DNA of 48,782 bases from Bacteroidales bacterium (GCA_017530365.1 JAFXMK010000030.1:1-48782), one strand, 5' to 3'. Positions 6,496-15,076 are shown, counted from the stretch's first letter. The notes: generated by a model from the sequence alone, not told the origin. Made by a program: numbers and translations.

Positions 6496-9400
6496 TTATT
6501 TCCCTTCACTCAGCTTCTTATACCCCTCAAAGCGGAGTTTGGCGAATTGTTCGGTTTTGGCGAACAGTTCCTTGGCTTCCTCGGGGAAGGTCTTCAGCAG
6601 TGAGTTGTAACGGACTTCACCCATGATGAACTTCTGGAAGTCGGCCCAGTTGGGTTCCTTGGAATCCAGGTGGAAGCCGTTCTTGCCTTCTTCTTCCTCA
6701 GCGGGGTTGAAGCGCCAGAGGTGCCAGTAACCGCAATCGACGGCGAGCTTCTCTTCCATCTGGGAGTGGCCCATGCCGATCTTGATACCGTGGTTGATAC
6801 AAGGAGCGTAGCAGATCACCAGCGACGGGCCCGGATAAGCCTCAGCTTCCTTGATGGCCTTGAAGTACTGGGCTTGCGAAGCACCCATGGCGACCTGAGC
6901 CACATAGACGTAGCCGTAGCTCTTGGCAATCATGCCGAGGTCTTTCTTGCGGACCTTCTTACCAGAGGCAGCGAACTTGGCGACAGCACCAGCAGGCGTA
7001 GCCTTGGAAGACTGACCACCCGTGTTGGAGTAAACCTCGGTGTCGAGGACGAGGACGTTGACGTCTTCGCCGCTGGCCAGCACGTGGTCGAGACCACCGA
7101 AGCCGATGTCGTAAGCCCAACCGTCACCACCGAAGATCCACTGGCTCTTCTTGGCGAGGAAGTCCTTGTTGTCCAACAGTTCTTTCTCGAGCTCGCAGCC
7201 GTGGCAGATGCAGATCTCGCGACCGGCCTTCTTGGCCTTCTTGGCCTCTTCGAGTTTCTGAGCAGCCACTTCCTTACCGTAGATCTCCTGGGCTTTCTTG
7301 GAGCCGAAGAAGTCGATGCATCCGTCGATGGAAAGGATGGCCTTCTCGAGGGCGGCAACGAATTCGTCGGTAGCCTTGCGGTTGGCAACGGTGTCGTTGT
7401 AGGTATCCAACCACTTCTGGGTGGCTTCCTTCATCCAGTCGAACACGGTGGTGTTGATCAGCTCTTCAGCCTTCTTGCGGAGACCTTCGCGGATCTTGCG
7501 GGCACCCGTGGCCATACCAAGACCGTACTCGGCGTTGTCCTCGAACAGGGAGTTGGCCCATGCCACACCACGACCGCTGCGATAGTTCTTACAGTAAGGT
7601 GTTGCAGGAGCGGAGCCGCCGTAGATGGAGGAGCAACCGGTAGCGTTAGCCACCATCATGCTTTGACCAAACAGCTGGGTGATGGTCTTGATGTAAGGAG
7701 TCTCACCGCAGCCGGCGCAGGCACCCGAGAACTCGAACAGCGGTTGTGCGAACTGGCTGTTCTTCACGTTGGCGTATTTGTCGATGAGTTCGTCCTTGTA
7801 GGTGACCTTCTTCTGGCCGTATTCCCAATTCTTGGCTTCGTCGAGTTGCGTTTCCAACGGTTTCATCACCAAAGCTTTTTCCTTGGCGGGGCACACGTCG
7901 GCGCAGTTGCCGCAACCGGTGCAGTCCAACACGGAGACTTGCATTCTGAAATGCATGCCAGTCATTTCCTTCGGCATCTTCATGTCGATGGCGACCATGC
8001 CCTTCGGGGCCTTCTTTAGCTCGGCGTCGGTCATGACGACAGGACGAATGGCAGCGTGGGGGCACACCAGCGAGCATTGGTTGCACTGGATGCAGTTCTT
8101 GGAGTTCCACTCGGGAACGTGGGTGGCGACACCACGCTTCTCATAGGCGGTGGTGCCAGCCGGGAAGGTGCCGTCAACGATGTCCTTGAAAGCGCTCACC
8201 GGGAGGTCGTTACCGCACTGGGCGACCATCGGGCGCATCACCTTGTTGATGAACTCGGGATCGTTGTCGTTGTGTTCGAACACGAAGTCGGTGCTGCATT
8301 CGAGCTTGGCCCACGAAGCCGGGATGTCAACTTTTTGGATCTCACCACCGCGGTCAACGGCAGCGTAGTTCATGTTGACGATGTCCTCACCCTTCTTGCC
8401 GTAACTCTTCACGATGAACTTCTTCATTTGCTCGACGGCGAGGTCGTAAGGAATGACGCCAGAGATCTTAAAGAAGGCGCTCTGTAAGATGGTGTTGGTG
8501 CGGTTGCCCAAACCGATTTCATCAGCGATCTTGGTGGCATCGATGATGTACATGTTGATGTTGTTCAAGGCGAGATACTTCTTCACGAAATCGGGAAGAT
8601 GCTTCTTGGTCTCAGCCACACTCCAAGGTGAGTTGTAGAGGAACGTGCCGTTCTTCTTCAGGCCGCGGAGGCAGTCGTACTTGCGCAGGTAGCTCGGGAC
8701 GTGGACAGCCACGAAGTCGGGCGTGCCGACGAGGTAAGGAGCCAGGATGGGCTGGTCACCGAAACGCAGGTGCGAGCAGGTGTAGCCGCCGGATTTCTTG
8801 GAGTCGTAGTCGAAGTAGGCTTGGCTATACTTGTTGGTGTTGTCGCCGATGATCTTGATGGAGTTCTTGTTGGCACCCACGGTACCGTCAGCACCGAGGC
8901 CGTAGAACTTGGCTTCGAAGGTGCCCTTCGGCAGGATGGAGATCTCTTTGCCGACTTTGAGGGAACGGTGGGTGACGTCGTCCTTGATACCCACGGTGAA
9001 CTGGTTCATCGGTTTGTCGGAAGCGAGGTTCTTGTAAACGGCCACGATTTGGGCGGGAGTGGTGTCTTTGGAGGACAGACCGTAGCGGCCGCCGATGATC
9101 ATAGGCTTGTAGGGGCAGTTCTTGAAGGCTTCCACCACATCGAGGTAGAGCGGGTCGCCGTTGGCGCCGGGCTCCTTGGTGCGGTCGAGCACGCAGATGC
9201 GCTTCACGTGCTTCATCAGGCTCTCCGGCATGGCTTCCCTGAGGTACTTCACGCTGAAGGGACGATAGAGGTGCACGGTGACGAGACCGAGTTTCTTGCC
9301 AGCCTTGTTCTCCTTGTCGATAACGGTCTTGATGACGTCGTTGACGGAGCCCATGGCGATGATGACGTCAGTGGCATCAGGAGCACCGTAATACACGAAC

Positions 9401-10182
9401 GGAGCATATTGACGACCCGTGATGCGGCTCATCTGCTTCATGTACTTGGCCACGATGTCGGGAAGGGCATCATAGTATTTGTTCTGCAACTCTCTGGTCT
9501 GGAAGTAGATGTCAGGGTTCTGGGCGGTACCGCGGGTTACGGGGTGCTCAGGATTCAGAGCGCGTTCACGGTATTCCTTCAGAGCCTTGTAGTTGACGAG
9601 TTTGCGGAGCTTTTCCATATCGGCAGCCTCGACCTTTTGGATCTCGTGGGAGGTGCGGAAGCCGTCGAAGAAGTGCACGAACGGCACGCGGCCTTCGATG
9701 GCGGCGAGGTGGGCGACAGGAGCCAGGTCCATGATTTCTTGGACGGAGCTGGTAGCCAGCATGGCGAAGCCGGTCTGACGGCAAGCCATCACGTCGGCAT
9801 GGTCACCGAAGATGGACAGGGCCTGGGCAGCCAGGGAACGGGCGGAGACATGGAAGACACCCGGGAGCAACTCACCGGCGATCTTGTACATGTTGGGGAT
9901 CATCAGCAACAAGCCTTGTGATGCGGTGTAGGTGGTGGTCAAGGCACCAGCCTGCAACGAACCGTGCACGGCACCAGAGGCGCCAGCTTCGGATTGCATT
10001 TCAACGACTTTGACGGTCTCGCCAAAGATGTTTTTCTGACCTTTAGCGGCCCATTCATCGATATACTCAGCCATCGGGGATGACGGGGTGATCGGATAGA
10101 TGGCGGCCACTTCACTGAACATGTAAGCAACATGGGCAGCTGCCTGGTTGCCATCGCATGTCAAAAATTTCTTTTCTGCCAT
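6496..10182 (-). CDS. nifJ: Pyruvate:ferredoxin (flavodoxin) oxidoreductase
   Basis: Single-chain PFOR of 1228 residues, close to the family's usual 1170-1200. It oxidatively decarboxylates pyruvate to acetyl-CoA and CO2 and reduces ferredoxin or flavodoxin in the cytoplasm, a central step of anaerobic fermentation. Domains in order: the pyruvate-site domain (YPITPSSPMAEYIDEW near residue 30); the CoA-binding middle; a 2x[4Fe-4S] ferredoxin domain with Cys 697/700/703/707 and 754/757/760/764; CAGCGETPY for the proximal cluster; and the thiamine-diphosphate domain with GGDGWAYDIGFGGLDHVL from residue 1018 and the later YSNTGGQ. The codon use is strongly biased and uniform, as in a highly expressed gene. 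It is monocistronic, with its own promoter (10243-10273) and a strong terminator. It is divergent from the Cys/His-rich lipoprotein gene. Confidence 0.98.
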   Translation of the reverse strand: MAEKKFLTCDGNQAAAHVAYMFSEVAAIYPITPSSPMAEYIDEWAAKGQKNIFGETVKVVEMQSEAGASGAVHGSLQAGALTTTYTASQGLLLMIPNMYKIAGELLPGVFHVSARSLAAQALSIFGDHADVMACRQTGFAMLATSSVQEIMDLAPVAHLAAIEGRVPFVHFFDGFRTSHEIQKVEAADMEKLRKLVNYKALKEYRERALNPEHPVTRGTAQNPDIYFQTRELQNKYYDALPDIVAKYMKQMSRITGRQYAPFVYYGAPDATDVIIAMGSVNDVIKTVIDKENKAGKKLGLVTVHLYRPFSVKYLREAMPESLMKHVKRICVLDRTKEPGANGDPLYLDVVEAFKNCPYKPMIIGGRYGLSSKDTTPAQIVAVYKNLASDKPMNQFTVGIKDDVTHRSLKVGKEISILPKGTFEAKFYGLGADGTVGANKNSIKIIGDNTNKYSQAYFDYDSKKSGGYTCSHLRFGDQPILAPYLVGTPDFVAVHVPSYLRKYDCLRGLKKNGTFLYNSPWSVAETKKHLPDFVKKYLALNNINMYIIDATKIADEIGLGNRTNTILQSAFFKISGVIPYDLAVEQMKKFIVKSYGKKGEDIVNMNYAAVDRGGEIQKVDIPASWAKLECSTDFVFEHNDNDPEFINKVMRPMVAQCGNDLPVSAFKDIVDGTFPAGTTAYEKRGVATHVPEWNSKNCIQCNQCSLVCPHAAIRPVVMTDAELKKAPKGMVAIDMKMPKEMTGMHFRMQVSVLDCTGCGNCADVCPAKEKALVMKPLETQLDEAKNWEYGQKKVTYKDELIDKYANVKNSQFAQPLFEFSGACAGCGETPYIKTITQLFGQSMMVANATGCSSIYGGSAPATPYCKNYRSGRGVAWANSLFEDNAEYGLGMATGARKIREGLRKKAEELINTTVFDWMKEATQKWLDTYNDTVANRKATDEFVAALEKAILSIDGCIDFFGSKKAQEIYGKEVAAQKLEEAKKAKKAGREICICHGCELEKELLDNKDFLAKKSQWIFGGDGWAYDIGFGGLDHVLASGEDVNVLVLDTEVYSNTGGQSSKATPAGAVAKFAASGKKVRKKDLGMIAKSYGYVYVAQVAMGASQAQYFKAIKEAEAYPGPSLVICYAPCINHGIKIGMGHSQMEEKLAVDCGYWHLWRFNPAEEEEGKNGFHLDSKEPNWADFQKFIMGEVRYNSLLKTFPEEAKELFAKTEQFAKLRFEGYKKLSEGK

Positions 10183-10242
10183 TTTTTAGTGTTTTGTTTG
10201 ATTGTGAATTATGTGATTTTGTTCGTTTTCTAAAAGTGGGTG

Positions 10243-10273
10243 CAAAATTACACATTTAAAACCACTATTACAA
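10243..10273 (-). promoter_or_regulatory. Promoter of nifJ
   Basis: Minus-strand TTG at 10273-10271, a 20-base spacer and TAATTTTG at 10250-10243 form a good Bacteroidetes -33/-7 pair. The predicted leader before the nifJ ATG is about 55 bases. Confidence 0.65.
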
Positions 10274-10321
10274 GAAAAATAAATAAAGTGATTATTTTCG
10301 TCACGTTATTTAATTATTTTG

Positions 10322-10329
10322 TATTTTTG
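10322..10329 (+). promoter_or_regulatory. -7 box for the Cys/His-rich lipoprotein gene
   Basis: TATTTTTG matches TAnnTTTG and lies 51 bases before the ATG at 10381. The -33 region (TTTTCG near 10296-10300) is a weak match. Confidence 0.5.
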
Positions 10330-10380
10330 CCGGCTCAAAAATGCAAATAATCTTACAAATCAACATTTAAATTACTAAAA

Positions 10381-10920
10381 ATGAAGAAATTATTCTTAAT
10401 GATGGGTCTTGCTTGCCTCTTCATGGTGGCCTGCAACAATGCTCCTAAACAACAGGAACAGCCCAAAGAAGAACCTCAGCAGGAAGTTGCTGTCGCTGAA
10501 GAACATCACTGCCCCTTCTGCAGCCTGAAGGCTGAATATGCCAAGTGGGAAACCATGGAAGAAGCCGCTAGAGTTGAGCTGAACAACAAAGCCATCGCTC
10601 TCTTTGCCGAAATGGACGCCAAGATGGAAGAAATGAAGGCTGAAGGTAAGGAATGCTGCGAGAAAGCCGGTGAAGTGAAAGAAGCTTGCGAACAGAAGGT
10701 TGCCGAAGTGACCGAGGAAGTCAAGGCTGAATGCGAAGCCAAATGCGCCGAGATGAAAGCCAAGATGGACGCCGTCATGGAAAAGTGGGCCAACATTGCC
10801 AGCATGACCAACGATGAGCAGAAGGACCTCGTCCTCGAGCGTATCTCTGCCATGGGTATGGGCCAAGGCAAGTGTGACAGCCACGAAGGCGAAGAGCATC
10901 ACTGCGGTGAAGCTAAATAA
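10381..10920 (+). CDS. Cys/His-rich, charged helical lipoprotein of unknown function
   Basis: I do not recognise this 179-residue protein. It has a lipoprotein signal with lipobox MVAC (C18), followed by a Gln/Pro/Glu linker. Residues 42-47 read HHCPFC, a possible metal or redox site. The rest is a long run of Glu/Lys/Ala-rich, probably coiled-coil helix carrying regularly placed cysteines (ECCEKAG, EACEQK, AECEAKCAEM). The tail returns to a metal-site pattern (GKCDSHEGEEHHC). Codons are strongly biased (GAA, AAG, GCC, AAC), like those of nifJ, which suggests high expression. It has its own promoter and a strong terminator, so it is a monocistronic unit. Metal storage or sensing, or a thiol-linked envelope scaffold, are guesses; no catalytic domain is visible. 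Confidence 0.8.
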   Translation: MKKLFLMMGLACLFMVACNNAPKQQEQPKEEPQQEVAVAEEHHCPFCSLKAEYAKWETMEEAARVELNNKAIALFAEMDAKMEEMKAEGKECCEKAGEVKEACEQKVAEVTEEVKAECEAKCAEMKAKMDAVMEKWANIASMTNDEQKDLVLERISAMGMGQGKCDSHEGEEHHCGEAK

Positions 10921-10945
10921 TCGATTCTAGATTATTGAATGATTT

Positions 10946-10974
10946 AAAAGGCTGCCAATTGGCAGCCTTTTTTT
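10946..10974. terminator. Bidirectional terminator between the lipoprotein gene and gldD
   Basis: Stem AAAAGGCTGCC with GGCAGCCTTTT around an AATT loop, with a T-run on the plus strand and A-run on the other side. It serves the plus-strand lipoprotein gene. The gldD stop codon (10975-10973) overlaps its edge, so the two convergent genes share it. Confidence 0.9.
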
Positions 10975-11560
10975 ATTTCCACTCAAACGTCTCGATCATC
11001 CGATCGATATCCTGCCGGATGTAATCAATCACCGGCTGCATGGAATCGTTGTTGGGGACGAAGTTGAAATACAAAGCCCCCCGGATGAAGTTGGCGGTGC
11101 TGTCGGTAAGGTAGAACTGCATCGGAGTGGCCACGCCCTTGCCATCCATCTCGATCAACATGCCATAAACTTTGTGCTCGGGATTGGAGATTAAGCTGTC
11201 GTTCATGCCATTGGCCTTTTGCAGGTGCTTGGTGATCATGGTGTGAACGTCCTCCAGATATTCTCCCAAGTTGCCTTTCACATCCTTATGTGTCAAGTGG
11301 ATAGAGGCCTTGAAGCAGGGCATCTCCACGTTGACCCAATTCTTCTCTTGTGGTGAGAAGGGATCGTAGGTGAGCTCGGCATAGCTGGGCATCTCAAAGG
11401 CATAGCGACCTATAGTATCGACCTTTACATAGTCTTTCTCGGGCAAGTCGATGCGGAGATAGCCTTTCGGCTTCGGTAGGGGACGCTCCTCTTCTCCGCA
11501 AGAGGCCATGAACAGCAGCGTCATTGCGAGGAGGAATGACGAAACAATCCAATTTCTCAT
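10973..11560 (-). CDS. gldD: Gliding motility/T9SS lipoprotein GldD
   Basis: 195 residues with a lipoprotein signal and lipobox MASC (C21). The mature start RPLPKPKGYLRIDLPEKDY is the hallmark of GldD, and the rest (MPSYAELTYDP, FNFVPNNDSMQPVIDYIRQDI) follows the family. GldD is needed for gliding and T9SS function in Flavobacterium; its exact role is not settled. It overlaps the end of gldE by 4 bases (ATGA junction) and closes the mutY-ssb-gldE-gldD operon. In a non-gliding Bacteroidales it would serve secretion rather than movement. Confidence 0.93.
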   Translation of the reverse strand: MRNWIVSSFLLAMTLLFMASCGEEERPLPKPKGYLRIDLPEKDYVKVDTIGRYAFEMPSYAELTYDPFSPQEKNWVNVEMPCFKASIHLTHKDVKGNLGEYLEDVHTMITKHLQKANGMNDSLISNPEHKVYGMLIEMDGKGVATPMQFYLTDSTANFIRGALYFNFVPNNDSMQPVIDYIRQDIDRMIETFEWK

Positions 11561-12888
11561 AGCACTTTTACTTTTATCTGAATGATCTTCCTCGAATCGG
11601 CATCGGTGATCTCGAAGTTGAACTTCTCGACGTTGAAGCTGAACCCTACTTCAGGGATGCGGCCTTCAATCTCCAAAACGAGTCCTGCCAAGGTGTCGGC
11701 CTCGCCTTGTTTCTCCTCGAAGTAGTCCTCGTCGAGGTTGAACACCTTGCAGAAATCGACGATGCTGGTTTGGGCTTTGAATAAATACGTGTTTTCGTCG
11801 AGTTTCGTATAATGCTGCTCCTGTTTTACGTTGTCGAACTCGTCGTTGATGTCGCCGACGATCTCCTCGATGACGTCTTCCATGGTGATGAGGCCGGAAG
11901 TGCCGCCGTATTCATCCACCACGATGGCGATGTGGATCTTCTTTTCCCGGAAGTCTTGGAACAGATCGTTGATCTTACGATTTTCGGGCACGAAGAAGGC
12001 GGGCCGGATGAGCTTTTGCCATTCGTATGACTGGGCATCGAGATAGGGCAGGAGGTCCTTCACATAAAGGATGCCGCTTACCTTGTCGAGGGTCTCCTCA
12101 TAGACCGGAATACGCGAAAAGCCGCTTTTGATCACGGTGGAAAGCATGTCTTGGAAAGGCATGCCCAGCTCGATGGCGATGATGTCGATGCGCGGCTTCA
12201 TCACGCTGCTCACTTCCTTCTCGGTAAAGGTGGCAATGCCTTTCAGCATGTTCTTTTCCTCGATAGGGGTGGAGGCTTCCGTGGCGATGTCAACGGCAGT
12301 GGAGAGGTCGTCCATGGAGATCTCGCCTTTTTTCTTCTCCAGATGCTTGTCCATGAAGGATGTGGAGTTGACCAACAAATTGCTCAAAGGCTTGAACACC
12401 ACGATCAAAACCTGTAGTGTCCTGGCCATGAAACGGGAGAATTTCACGGGTCTTTTGGCTGCCAGGATCTTCGGGGTAATCTCACCGATGATGAGCACCA
12501 ACGAAGTAATGACCACAAGCTCCATGATGAAGGCAGCCACAGGGTGGTTGACCAAGTCGAACATCTCGCTGACGATATAGGTCGCCAGCAAGGTGATGGT
12601 GACGTTGACAAAGTTGTTCCCAATCAGGATGGTGGCTAGGAGTGTCTTAGGCTTTTCGCGAAGCTTGAGTACGAGTTTGCTTTTGGCATCGGTTCTCGAT
12701 TCCAAATCGTCGATATCAGCTGGCTGTAGAGAGAAAAATGCCGTCTCGCTGCTGGAGATCAATGCAGATGCGAAGAGCAACAGGCATAGGATCACCAAGC
12801 CAATGATGGCATTGAGAGTGAATCCAGTAAAGAATGGGGTGAGGATAATGTTGGTGAGTTGTATGAAAGGCTCAGGGTCGGGGTCCAT
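11557..12888 (-). CDS. gldE: GldE: CNNM/DUF21-CBS-CorC domain membrane protein
   Basis: 443 residues. The N-terminal DUF21/CNNM transmembrane domain (about 20-200; SSSETAFFSL is typical) is followed by a CBS pair (about 215-345, with VMKPRIDI, GFSRIPVYEE and VVDEYGGTSGLITMEDVIEEIVGDI) and a C-terminal CorC/HlyC domain (about 360-443). In CNNM/CorC relatives this architecture belongs to magnesium or cobalt efflux. In Bacteroidota the copy next to gldD is GldE, thought to stabilise GldD, and the operon context supports that name. The start codon follows directly on an AT-rich heptamer repeat (12889-12912). Confidence 0.92.
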   Translation of the reverse strand: MDPDPEPFIQLTNIILTPFFTGFTLNAIIGLVILCLLLFASALISSSETAFFSLQPADIDDLESRTDAKSKLVLKLREKPKTLLATILIGNNFVNVTITLLATYIVSEMFDLVNHPVAAFIMELVVITSLVLIIGEITPKILAAKRPVKFSRFMARTLQVLIVVFKPLSNLLVNSTSFMDKHLEKKKGEISMDDLSTAVDIATEASTPIEEKNMLKGIATFTEKEVSSVMKPRIDIIAIELGMPFQDMLSTVIKSGFSRIPVYEETLDKVSGILYVKDLLPYLDAQSYEWQKLIRPAFFVPENRKINDLFQDFREKKIHIAIVVDEYGGTSGLITMEDVIEEIVGDINDEFDNVKQEQHYTKLDENTYLFKAQTSIVDFCKVFNLDEDYFEEKQGEADTLAGLVLEIEGRIPEVGFSFNVEKFNFEITDADSRKIIQIKVKVL

Positions 12889-12912
12889 CTCTAAATTCTA
12901 AATTCTTAATTC
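12889..12912. repeat. AT-rich heptamer repeat at the ssb-gldE junction
   Basis: Read on the minus strand this 24-base segment differs at one position from the plus-strand left arm at 5048-5071, and it ends right at the gldE ATG. It lies inside an operon, so it is not acting as a strong terminator. Confidence 0.75.
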
Positions 12913-12916
12913 AATA

Positions 12917-13396
12917 TTAAAACGGTAAATCGTCATTGGGCATCTGTTGGCCGGCGAATGGATCGGTGGCGGCGGCAGGTGCTTGATAAACCGGTTCCTG
13001 TGGGGTGGTATATGAGTTTTGCTGTTGGGGATTGTAGGATGACTGTTGAGGCGGTCTGGCGGAGACCAGCTGCATTAGTTTATCGACTTGGATCTCGGTG
13101 ACAAAACGATTGATTCCTTGGTTGTCAGTGTATTGGCGGGTGCGCAGGCGACCTTCCACATACATCATGTCGCCCTTAGCATAGTTGCGGCGCTTGTCAG
13201 CGATGTCGTTGGCCAAATTGCCCCATGCCACCAGGTTGTGCCATTCGGTCTGATCGACCCAGTTGTTGTCGCGATCGCGATAGCGTTCCGTTGTGGCCAG
13301 TGTCACTGACATTTTTCTGTTTCCGCTTTCAAATGTGGTAATCTCGGGATCTTTTCCGAGACGACCAATGAGGATAACTTTGTTTAAGCTTGCCAT
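12917..13396 (-). CDS. ssb: Single-stranded DNA-binding protein
   Basis: 159 residues: an N-terminal OB fold (LNKVILIGRLGKDPEITTFESG at the start, WHNLVAWGNLAND in the middle), a Gln/Pro-rich flexible linker from about residue 115, and the acidic tip PNDDLPF that binds partner repair and replication proteins. It coats single-stranded DNA during replication, recombination and repair. It is 12 bases downstream of mutY and just ahead of gldE in the conserved Bacteroidota operon. Confidence 0.97.
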   Translation of the reverse strand: MASLNKVILIGRLGKDPEITTFESGNRKMSVTLATTERYRDRDNNWVDQTEWHNLVAWGNLANDIADKRRNYAKGDMMYVEGRLRTRQYTDNQGINRFVTEIQVDKLMQLVSARPPQQSSYNPQQQNSYTTPQEPVYQAPAAATDPFAGQQMPNDDLPF

Positions 13397-13408
13397 TTTC
13401 TGTTGTAG

Positions 13409-14470
13409 TTAGTGCTTGTTGTTAGTTAAATAGTTGTCTATGAGCTTTGGAACGGGAAATGTTCCTACTTCATTTTCGAACGCCAAAAGTATGTTTTTTG
13501 TTTTAATTGTCGGCAAAAAACAAGAAATTTTTATTTCAACAAAAGTGGCAATAATGGTCTGATGTGTCAGTTTATGCACGTATGGAGTGGAGATTCGGCC
13601 GATGACAAATTTTTGGTTGTGGATCAGGTCCTTAAAGTATCCGCTGCTGATGATTTCCTCGGGGGAGAGCGGTTTCATGCTTTCAACGCAAGGGAAGTCG
13701 TAAAGGTTTTTCCAGATGTCGTTGCTTTCACGCTTACGGAGATAGAGCCCGTTGTCGGGGGTTCTGATCACAAGGTAGTTGAAATATCTGGTCTTGACTT
13801 GTAGCTTTTTGGTTTTCTGTGGTCGGTTTTCGACGGTATGATGGGCGAAAGCCAGACAATGGCTTTGCAACGGGCATTGGATGCAGTCGGGATTTTGAGG
13901 GATGCATTGTAGTGCTCCGAACTCCATGACGGCTTGGTTGTGAAGGCCCGGATGGTTTTTGTCGAGGAGGTCCTGCGCAAGCTGGGCAAATAGTTTGTTG
14001 CCTTCCTTACTATTAATAGGTGTGTCGATGTCATAGAGCCTCGACAGCACACGGTAAACGTTGCCATCGACGACCGCGTATGGCAGGTTGAAGGCAATGG
14101 AGGCAATGGCAGCAGCGGTATAGTCACCAATACCTTTGAGTTTGCGAAGAAGTTCATAGTCTTTAGGGAATGCTCCTCCATGGTTCTCAACAACTTGTCG
14201 GGCACATTGGTGCAGGTTCCTTGCCCTGGAGTAATAGCCAAGTCCTTGCCACATCTTCAGCACTTCTTCTTCAGATGCCTTGGAGAGGTCTTCCAGTGTA
14301 GGCCATTTTTCCACCATTCGAATAAAGTATTCAAGTCCTTGGTTTACACGTGTTTGCTGAAGTATGATTTCCGACAGCCAAACGTGATAGGGGGTAGGCT
14401 CGCTTCGCCAGGGAAGCTCCCTTTTTCGGGCTTCATACCATCGCGCTAAGGTCTCTTGTATCTCGTTCAT
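13409..14470 (-). CDS. mutY: A/G-specific adenine DNA glycosylase
   Basis: 353 residues. MutY removes adenine mispaired with 8-oxoguanine. The HhH-GPD domain has the catalytic Glu (E34 in LSEIILQQTRV), the helix-hairpin-helix LKGIGDYTAAAIASIAF, and the catalytic Asp D135 in VVDGNVYR. The [4Fe-4S] ligands have the expected C-x6-C-x2-C-x5-C spacing: C189, C196, C199, C205. A C-terminal NUDIX-like 8-oxoG recognition domain follows (from about 225). It is the first gene of the mutY-ssb-gldE-gldD operon and diverges from the HU gene. Confidence 0.96.
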   Translation of the reverse strand: MNEIQETLARWYEARKRELPWRSEPTPYHVWLSEIILQQTRVNQGLEYFIRMVEKWPTLEDLSKASEEEVLKMWQGLGYYSRARNLHQCARQVVENHGGAFPKDYELLRKLKGIGDYTAAAIASIAFNLPYAVVDGNVYRVLSRLYDIDTPINSKEGNKLFAQLAQDLLDKNHPGLHNQAVMEFGALQCIPQNPDCIQCPLQSHCLAFAHHTVENRPQKTKKLQVKTRYFNYLVIRTPDNGLYLRKRESNDIWKNLYDFPCVESMKPLSPEEIISSGYFKDLIHNQKFVIGRISTPYVHKLTHQTIIATFVEIKISCFLPTIKTKNILLAFENEVGTFPVPKLIDNYLTNNKH

Positions 14471-14524
14471 CCTCTCTGCGAAAATGTTTATTTATAGTCC
14501 TTTAGAATAAAAAAATCAAATTCT

Positions 14525-14557
14525 TTTGGGTAGGAATAAAAAATGTTCGTACCTTTG
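14525..14557 (+). promoter_or_regulatory. Promoter of the HU gene
   Basis: TTTG at 14525-14528, a 21-base spacer and TACCTTTG at 14550-14557: a near-ideal Bacteroidetes housekeeping promoter, 52 bases upstream of the HU start codon. Confidence 0.7.
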
Positions 14558-14609
14558 CCGGCAAAATTAAACAATCGTAATAATAAACCCTTTAAAAAAA
14601 AGTAAAGAA

Positions 14610-14882
14610 ATGACCAAAGCAGAAATCGTAGCTGTTATCGCAAGCAAGACTGGTATTGAAAAAGGCGCTGTCCAGAATGTAGTCGAGAACTTCATGGAAG
14701 TTGTTAAGGCTTCAATGGCAAAAGGTGAGAATGTTTACCTGAGAGGTTTCGGCAGCTTTATTATCAAGACCCGTGCAGAAAAGACTGGTAGAAATATTTC
14801 CAAGAATGTTGCCATCACTATTCCAGCCCACAACATCCCTGCTTTCAAGCCCGCTAAGACTTTCATGAACGCTGTTAAATAA
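14610..14882 (+). CDS. HU-family DNA-binding protein
   Basis: 90 residues, the full length of HU/IHF proteins. It begins MTKAEIVAVIASKTGIEKG and carries the beta-arm segment GRNISKNVAITIPAHNIPAFKPAKTF, in which the IPA..IPAFKP pattern places the DNA-intercalating proline. It bends and compacts DNA in the nucleoid. It has its own strong promoter and is followed after 21 bases by the 29-residue basic protein gene. HU versus IHF subunit cannot be decided from sequence alone. Confidence 0.95.
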   Translation: MTKAEIVAVIASKTGIEKGAVQNVVENFMEVVKASMAKGENVYLRGFGSFIIKTRAEKTGRNISKNVAITIPAHNIPAFKPAKTFMNAVK

Positions 14883-14903
14883 TAAACGTAAAATTTTTAT
14901 ACT

Positions 14904-14993
14904 ATGCCAAACGGTAAAAAACACAAGAGACATAAAATGTCAACGCACAAGCGCAAAAAACGCTTGAGAAAGGACAGACATAAGAAGAAATAA
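14904..14993 (+). CDS. 29-residue highly basic protein, AURKAIP1/COX24-like
   Basis: The product (MPNGKKHKRHKMSTHKRKK and ten more residues) is almost entirely Lys, Arg and His. Short proteins of this exact pattern are conserved across Bacteroidota and are annotated as AURKAIP1/COX24-domain proteins, related to the C-terminus of mitochondrial ribosomal protein mS38. A ribosome-associated role is likely but inferred. It lies between HU and RNase G/E and would be co-transcribed with HU. The reading frame is short but starts and stops cleanly and matches the family over its whole length. Confidence 0.85.
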   Translation: MPNGKKHKRHKMSTHKRKKRLRKDRHKKK

Positions 14994-15017
14994 TCTTCTT
15001 TTGAAGTCAAAACGGAT

Positions 15018-15058
15018 AACACAGCATTGCATCGGAATATCAAGTACAATGTTGTGTT
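15018..15058 (+). terminator. Hairpin in the rng leader, possible terminator or attenuator
   Basis: A 12-bp stem (AACACAGCATTG with CAATGTTGTGTT, one G-U pair) has a 17-base loop and is followed by ATTGTTTTATTG, only a weak T-run. It lies between the small basic gene and the rng start codon (15077). It could end the HU transcript partially or act in the rng 5' leader. Confidence 0.55.
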
Positions 15059-15076
15059 ATTGTTTTATTGAAGCAA

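Noticed and set aside
6670-9921. Long plus-strand open frames (449 and 406 codons) inside nifJ
   Set aside because: They are antisense shadows: nifJ has strongly biased codons that leave the opposite frame open. The translations are His/Val/Asp-rich, with no domain, and nifJ itself is unmistakable.
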